This document shows, in pieces, positions 30,800-34,962 of a DNA stretch of 34,962 bases. Made by a program: the position numbers and the translations under genes. The notes under the pieces were generated by a model that was not told the origin of the DNA, ran no database searches, and was given only the letters and a program-made list of their open reading frames with translations. The stretch's first letter is position 1. Every line of letters begins with the position of its first letter. The stretch lies in contig JBBFLF010000026.1 of assembly GCA_037481655.1 (NCBI GenBank), positions 1 to 34,962 on the forward strand, given 5' to 3'. Source of the stretch: Desulfobaccales bacterium. Lineage in GTDB: Bacteria; Desulfobacterota; Desulfobaccia; Desulfobaccales; 0-14-0-80-60-11.

Positions 30800-33643
30800 A
30801 TGACCGGCAGAACCGTGGATAGCAAAAAGATCATGGGGGGAAGCCACCACCACAGGGGGGTTTTGCGGGGCGGGGCCACCTTCCGGGGCCGCATCCTGCT
30901 TCTGGGTCTGCTGGCCGGTCTTTTGCCGTCTCTTAGCGTCATCCTGGCCCTGGAGTTTTTCTCCCACAGCCTCCAGCGGGAGCTTTCCCCTGCCCTTCAG
31001 GACCTCCAAGTCGAGGTGGGGCAGCGGGTGCACCAGCAGGTGCACCAGATATTGGAGGAGCAACTCAGGGTCTGGGTGCATCACACCGCTGGGCATCTGC
31101 GGGCCTTTCTGGCCCCTCATCCCCCCGAGAGATGGCCGGCAGTCCTCCAGGACCCGGCTCTGAAGGAGCAGCTCCTCCATCCCGGGGATCAGGTGGAGGA
31201 GATCTTCCTGGTCGATACCCGAAATCGCCACATCCTCTTCCATTCCCGGCGGGTCGTGGAGGGGGGTTCCCGGGAAGGGGGCCTTATTCCCGCCGGCGGG
31301 GAAGCCCTCCTGCCATCGGCCCTGGAAGAGGCCGGGCTCTCCGGGTCGGAGTGGCGAAACCTGCTTCCTTCCTCACCGGAAGACCGGCTGGCGGTGGCGG
31401 TCACCATCTCCCCTGCCCGTCCGGGCGAGCCTCCCCTCACGCTGGTGGCGGTCTCCCACGGCCAGGCGACCCACCAGTTGGTGGAACCGGCCCGGGAGGG
31501 GGTGACGAGGGCCCTGAAGCAAAGTCAGACGCTCTTCTTCTCCGGACTCCAGCAGATGAAACTCTCCCTGGGGCTGGTGCTCCTGGGATTGGCGCTGGCC
31601 GCCATGGCGTCGGCCTTGATGTTGGCCCGACGCCTCACCGCCGGTCTCACCCAACTCACCGAGGCCGCCGAGGCCTTCAACCGGGGGGACCTGGATTATC
31701 GGGTGGAGCTGGCGGGCGAGGATGAGCTGGCCCGCCTGGGGCGCACCCTCAACCGGATGGTGGCGGGCCTAAAGGAGAACACAGTCTCCCGGGTGGTGTG
31801 GGAGAACACCTTCAACAGCATCCCCGACCTCATCCTGGTGATGGATGGCGACCACCGCCTGACCCGGATCAACCAGGCGGCGGCCCGGCATCTGGGGTTG
31901 ACCCCGGAAGAGGCGGTGGGCCGGCTCTTCTCCGAGGTCATGCCCGATCTGGAAGAGGCCCCGTTGTGCCTGCTGTCTCCCCCGCGTCCGGAGGCCCCCT
32001 CCCCCGGCCCCCATGAGTTTTATTGGCAACATCGTGGCCGCACCTTCCTGGCCACCGTGACCTTGCTGCAGGACACCCAGGGCAAATTCAGCGGCGCCGT
32101 GCTGGTGGCCCGGGATATCACGGCCTTCCAGCAGATGCAGCGCGACCTCACCCAGACCACCCACTTCCTCAATCAGATCATCGAGGCGGCGCCTTTGGCC
32201 ATGAGCGTGGTCAACGCCCAGGGCCTCTTCACGCATGTCAACCCGCAAGTGGCGGTGGAGTTCGGCTATTCCCCCGAGGAGCTCCTGGATCGCCATTTTT
32301 CCATCCTCTATGCCAACGAAAGCGAATTGCAGAAGGTGTTGACGGAGCTGCGGGAGAAGGGGGAGGTCATCAACCGTCAGGTGGAATTTCTCCACCGCAA
32401 CGGCCAGCGGGTACCGGCCCGCCTGTCCATCCGCAAACTCTACGATGAAAACGGCCAGGTGGCGGGGTCGGTGGCCTTGAGCAGCAACATCTCGGAGGAG
32501 ATCAGCCTGCAACGGCAACTGGAGGTGGCCCAGCAGCAGGAAATCGTGGCCACCCTGGCCGGCGGCCTGGCCCACAACTTCAACAACCTGCTGATGATCA
32601 TTATCGGGCTCACCACCCTAATGCTCTCCAAGATCACCCCGGATCATCCCTTTTATACCGACCTGAAGGAGATCGAGCGCCAGGTGAAGGCCGGCCGGGA
32701 AATCACCCGGAAACTCCTGTCCTTCCGCCGCGGGGGGCGCGATGAATTCAAACCCATTGACCTGAACAACCTGGTGGAGTTCACCACCGACATGTTTGCC
32801 CGCACCCGCCGGGAGCTCACCGTCATCAAGGACCTGGCGCCCCAGCTGCCGGCAGTGGAGGCGGATCCGGGCCAGTTGCAGCAGGTGATCATGAATCTCC
32901 TCATCAATGCCTGGCAGGCCATGCCCCAGGGGGGCACCATCACCGTGCGCACCGGCGTGGAGGAGCTCCGCCGCTGGGACGAGCCGCATTTTAGCCCGGA
33001 ACCGGGCCTCTATGTGGTCCTGGGGGTGGAGGACACCGGCATCGGCATGGACCAGGAAACCATGCGGCATCTGTTTGAGCCCTTCTTCACCACCAAGGAA
33101 CCCGGCCAGGGCAGCGGCCTGGGGCTGGCCTCGGCCCATCGCATCATCAAGAACCACCGGGGCGCCATCCGGGTGCACTCCACCCCGGGAAAAGGCTCGC
33201 TCTTTGAGATTCTCCTGCCCGCCAGCGCCGCCAAAGCCCAGGTGTTGCCCACCCCGGAGATGGAAATCATCACCGGCCGGGGCACTATCCTGGTGGTGGA
33301 CGATGAACCCCTGCTCCGTAAAGTGGCGGCCAAGCTCCTGCAGAAGCTGGGCTACCAGGTTCTGGAGGCGCCGGACGGCGAGAGCGCCATTGCCCTCTTT
33401 CGGGAAAAGGGGGCCCAGATCGATCTGGTGCTCCTGGACATGATCATGCCGGGCATGGACGGCCACCAGACCCTGGAGCGCCTCCGGGCCCTCAACCCCA
33501 CCATCCCGGTGCTCATGTGCAGCGGCTACAGCGAAGAGGAAAACCTGCGCCTGCCCGCCGGGGTGAGCTTTCTCCCCAAACCCTATCCTCTGGAGACTCT
33601 CTCCCAGCAGGTGTCCGCCGCCCTGCGCCGTCGCCTGCACTGA
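30800..33643 (+). CDS. Hybrid sensor histidine kinase with two PAS domains and a receiver
   Basis: A 947-residue inner-membrane sensor from the ATG at 30800, which follows AGGGAAG. Two membrane helices (about 31-53 and 254-276) flank a periplasmic sensory region. A HAMP linker (about 277-325), two PAS domains (about 334-450 and 455-565), a HisKA domain with phosphorylated H592 (GLAHNFNN), a HATPase domain (N699, DTGIGM at 745-750, GSGLGLA near 781-787) and a C-terminal receiver (about 828-945, D880 in LVLLDMIMPG) follow. AHNFNNLL is typical of NtrB-type hybrid kinases. The signal is unknown and no output gene is adjacent; the receiver protein at 24.3 kb is a possible but unproven partner. An in-frame extension back to 30059 is not supported. 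Confidence 0.93.
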   Translation: MTGRTVDSKKIMGGSHHHRGVLRGGATFRGRILLLGLLAGLLPSLSVILALEFFSHSLQRELSPALQDLQVEVGQRVHQQVHQILEEQLRVWVHHTAGHLRAFLAPHPPERWPAVLQDPALKEQLLHPGDQVEEIFLVDTRNRHILFHSRRVVEGGSREGGLIPAGGEALLPSALEEAGLSGSEWRNLLPSSPEDRLAVAVTISPARPGEPPLTLVAVSHGQATHQLVEPAREGVTRALKQSQTLFFSGLQQMKLSLGLVLLGLALAAMASALMLARRLTAGLTQLTEAAEAFNRGDLDYRVELAGEDELARLGRTLNRMVAGLKENTVSRVVWENTFNSIPDLILVMDGDHRLTRINQAAARHLGLTPEEAVGRLFSEVMPDLEEAPLCLLSPPRPEAPSPGPHEFYWQHRGRTFLATVTLLQDTQGKFSGAVLVARDITAFQQMQRDLTQTTHFLNQIIEAAPLAMSVVNAQGLFTHVNPQVAVEFGYSPEELLDRHFSILYANESELQKVLTELREKGEVINRQVEFLHRNGQRVPARLSIRKLYDENGQVAGSVALSSNISEEISLQRQLEVAQQQEIVATLAGGLAHNFNNLLMIIIGLTTLMLSKITPDHPFYTDLKEIERQVKAGREITRKLLSFRRGGRDEFKPIDLNNLVEFTTDMFARTRRELTVIKDLAPQLPAVEADPGQLQQVIMNLLINAWQAMPQGGTITVRTGVEELRRWDEPHFSPEPGLYVVLGVEDTGIGMDQETMRHLFEPFFTTKEPGQGSGLGLASAHRIIKNHRGAIRVHSTPGKGSLFEILLPASAAKAQVLPTPEMEIITGRGTILVVDDEPLLRKVAAKLLQKLGYQVLEAPDGESAIALFREKGAQIDLVLLDMIMPGMDGHQTLERLRALNPTIPVLMCSGYSEEENLRLPAGVSFLPKPYPLETLSQQVSAALRRRLH

Positions 33644-33666
33644 GACCTGCCCGCCGGGACGGTCTC
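33642..33666 (+). terminator. Hairpin overlapping the kinase stop codon
   Basis: GAGACC (33642-33647) pairs with GGTCTC (33661-33666), and inside it CCCG pairs with CGGG. The stem overlaps the TGA stop at 33641-33643. No T run follows, so its role in termination is uncertain. Confidence 0.3.
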
Positions 33667-33752
33667 GCCTCCCTCCATCCCACGACCGGAAGGGGAATTT
33701 CCCTTATCTCCTCGGTGGCCCGGCCCACTGCCTCCCCATGTCCAGGGTTGTC

Positions 33753-33781
33753 TTGGCTTTTTGTGTGTCCCGTGGTAAATA
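33753..33781 (+). promoter_or_regulatory. Candidate promoter for the xerC-like gene
   Basis: A -35-like TTGGCT (33753-33758), a 17-base spacer and a -10 TAAATA (33776-33781) preceded by TGG. The surrounding 50 bases are unusually AT-rich for this window. The start would fall near 33788, about 93 bases before the ATG. A GTCAGC/GCTGAC inverted repeat (33842-33866) lies in the leader. Confidence 0.4.
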
Positions 33782-33880
33782 GTACTTTTATTTTTCGCTT
33801 TGCGGGAATATGGGCCGCAGGCACCCAAAAGACCTCGTCCAGTCAGCCTAAGCATTGCCGGCTGACGGGGAAGAAGCGGC

Positions 33881-34789
33881 ATGGCCCATTGGAGAGCCCT
33901 GGAGGATTTTTTGACTTACCTGAGGGTGGAGCGGCAATTGTCGCCCCATACCGTGCGCAACTATGGCGCCGATTTGCAGGGCTTTCTGGCTTTCTGGGAG
34001 GAGCAGTACCCGGGTCAGCCCCTGGAGCTGGCCACCTACCGGCAACTGAGGCCGTATCTGGCCCAGGTGGCCCGGGGGCGGCGTAAGACCACCCTGGCCC
34101 GCAAGCTCGCCAGCCTGCGGACCTTTTTCACCTTCCTCCAGCGTCAGGGGCGTCTGGAATCCAACCCCGCGGCCCTGGCCCCCACCCCCAAGCTGGACAA
34201 GCCCCTGCCCCGGTTTTTGACCGTGGATGAGGTGGTGCAGCTCCTGGGGCGGCCAAAAGGCGGGGATTTTGCCCAGGTGCGGGATCGGGCCATCCTGGAG
34301 GTCTTTTATGCCAGCGGCCTAAGGTTGTCGGAGCTGGCGGGACTGACCCTCACGGACGTGGACCTGGACCGGGGGGTGCTGAAAGTCATGGGCAAGGGTG
34401 CCAAGGAGCGACTGGCCTTTCTGGGCCGCCCGGCCCGCCAGGCCCTGGCCGCCTATCTTCCGGCCCGGGAGGCTTTGTTGGCCCGCCGGGGCATGACCAC
34501 CCTGGCCCTGTTCCTTAACCGGCAGGGCGGCCCCTTAAGCGCCCGGGGGGTGGCCCGCATCGTGGCGGCCCGGGCTCGGCAGGCGGGGGTCCCGGGGGGC
34601 CTCAACCCCCACGCCCTCAGACACAGCTTCGCCACCCACCTCCTGGAGGGCGGCGCCGACCTCAGGGCGGTGCAGGAACTCTTGGGCCACGCCAGCATCT
34701 CCAGCACCCAGCGCTACCTGCACCTGGACCTGGACCACCTCATGGCAGAATACGACCGCACGCATCCGCGGAGCGGAGAAGGGGAGTGA
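33881..34789 (+). CDS. xerC: Tyrosine recombinase XerC/XerD
   Basis: A 302-residue site-specific recombinase. The N-terminal SAM-like core-binding domain spans about 1-90 and the catalytic domain about 110-290. The full catalytic set is present: R148 (ASGLRLSEL), K172 (GKGAKER), H244 and R247 (HALRHSFATHLLEGG), H270 (LLGHASISSTQRYLH) and the nucleophile Y279. Size and motifs match XerC/XerD of chromosome-dimer resolution at dif rather than integron or phage integrases, although C versus D cannot be fixed from this sequence alone. GGGAAG lies before the ATG. No dif site was recognised nearby. A copy of the 3'-end repeat starts two bases after its stop codon. Confidence 0.92.
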   Translation: MAHWRALEDFLTYLRVERQLSPHTVRNYGADLQGFLAFWEEQYPGQPLELATYRQLRPYLAQVARGRRKTTLARKLASLRTFFTFLQRQGRLESNPAALAPTPKLDKPLPRFLTVDEVVQLLGRPKGGDFAQVRDRAILEVFYASGLRLSELAGLTLTDVDLDRGVLKVMGKGAKERLAFLGRPARQALAAYLPAREALLARRGMTTLALFLNRQGGPLSARGVARIVAARARQAGVPGGLNPHALRHSFATHLLEGGADLRAVQELLGHASISSTQRYLHLDLDHLMAEYDRTHPRSGEGE

Positions 34790-34790
34790 G

Positions 34791-34962
34791 GCGGGGGGAG
34801 GGCCAGGGGCTTCGAAGCCCCTGCCCTCCCCCCGCACCCCCCACCCAACCCGCGTTATGACCTGGCAAGGCGAGGCCAGTGGCCTCGACTTGCCAGGAAT
34901 ATCAAGTTAAGGGATTGGGGGTGGGGGCTTGGGGGAGGGGGTAAGGGGCCACCGCCCCTTAG
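34791..34962 (+). repeat. 3'-end multi-hairpin repeat, copy after xerC, interrupted and truncated
   Basis: It starts two bases after the xerC stop with a 22-pair hairpin (34791-34835; one unpaired C, tip CTTCGAAG). The arms of the central palindrome (CCACCCAACCC near 34841-34851 and GGGATTGGG from 34911) are then split by about 55 bases carrying another hairpin. The final hairpin (from 34931) is cut by the window end. Bases 34908-34962 are the exact reverse complement of bases 1-55. Confidence 0.88.
34861..34897 (+). repeat. Hairpin inserted inside the central palindrome of the xerC repeat copy
   Basis: CCTGGCAAG and its continuation to 34877 pair with 34881-34897, a 17-bp stem with one mismatch and a three-base tip. 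It separates the two arms of the host repeat's central palindrome, which are adjacent in the plsB, lutB-lutC and dnaE copies. It looks like a small palindromic element inserted into the larger one. Confidence 0.65.

Noticed and set aside
33842-33866. Integron attC or dif-like site in the xerC leader
   Set aside because: The GTCAGC/GCTGAC inverted repeat lacks attC core sites and the two 11-base Xer-binding arms with a 6-base centre expected of dif.
1-34962. Composite transposon bounded by the terminal inverted repeats
   Set aside because: The content is ordinary housekeeping genes, no transposase is present, and the same repeat occurs inside the window after other genes.
1-34962. CRISPR array
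   Set aside because: No regularly spaced direct repeats of the right length were seen; the only tandem repeat is the 11-base pair at 22825.

Overview
The window is 34,962 bases of GC-rich bacterial chromosome from a Gram-negative anaerobe. It encodes an outer-membrane beta-barrel exporter, a CpoB-like periplasmic lipoprotein, a PpiD-like foldase, PlsB and a fused LutB-LutC iron-sulfur protein. Gene content and base composition fit a Desulfobacterota (former Deltaproteobacteria) lineage best, possibly near Desulfobaccales/Syntrophobacterales. That placement is inference from gene types, not a database result. No rRNA, tRNA, CRISPR array, insertion sequence or prophage is recognisable.

The first and last 55 bases are exact reverse complements of each other, and both ends are cut inside the same palindromic repeat. 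The window is therefore probably a whole assembly contig broken at a dispersed repeat. This repeat family, made of several hairpins, occurs four times (3' of plsB, lutB-lutC, dnaE and xerC). Each copy lies directly after a stop codon and in the same orientation relative to the gene it follows.

Layout. 0-10 kb, minus strand: cpoB-like lipoprotein, ppiD-like foldase, lutB-lutC fusion, M24 peptidase, tatC and plsB, an envelope, secretion and lipid block with recognisable promoters before cpoB, tatC and plsB. 10.2-14.8 kb, plus strand: dnaE, the repeat array, then a UDP-glucuronate 4-epimerase-like gene. 15.1-22.3 kb, plus strand: a cellulose-synthase-like GT2 glycosyltransferase overlapping a 1376-residue TPR plus outer-membrane barrel protein, followed by an M48 lipoprotein protease with a PDZ-like region and a 52-residue membrane miniprotein. 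This looks like a compact exopolysaccharide synthesis and export operon without BcsB or PilZ. 22.3-23.5 kb: a gene-poor, hairpin-rich stretch. 23.5-30 kb, minus strand: dGTPase, an endonuclease/exonuclease/phosphatase-family protein and an L,D-transpeptidase in one tight operon; two small unknown proteins; a glyoxalase-II-like hydrolase; and a receiver protein followed by an HD-GYP c-di-GMP phosphodiesterase. 30.2-34.8 kb, plus strand: a small ABM-domain protein, a hybrid sensor kinase and a XerC/D recombinase.

How they may work together: the GT2 enzyme would extend and extrude a polymer across the inner membrane. The TPR-barrel protein would carry it across the periplasm and outer membrane, and the M48 lipoprotein could police barrel assembly. 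The nearby receiver/HD-GYP pair could lower c-di-GMP, but no PilZ domain is visible in the synthase, so any link is indirect. The most interesting candidates are the exopolysaccharide locus, the 3'-end repeat family with its conserved one-base asymmetry, and the hairpin-rich gene desert.
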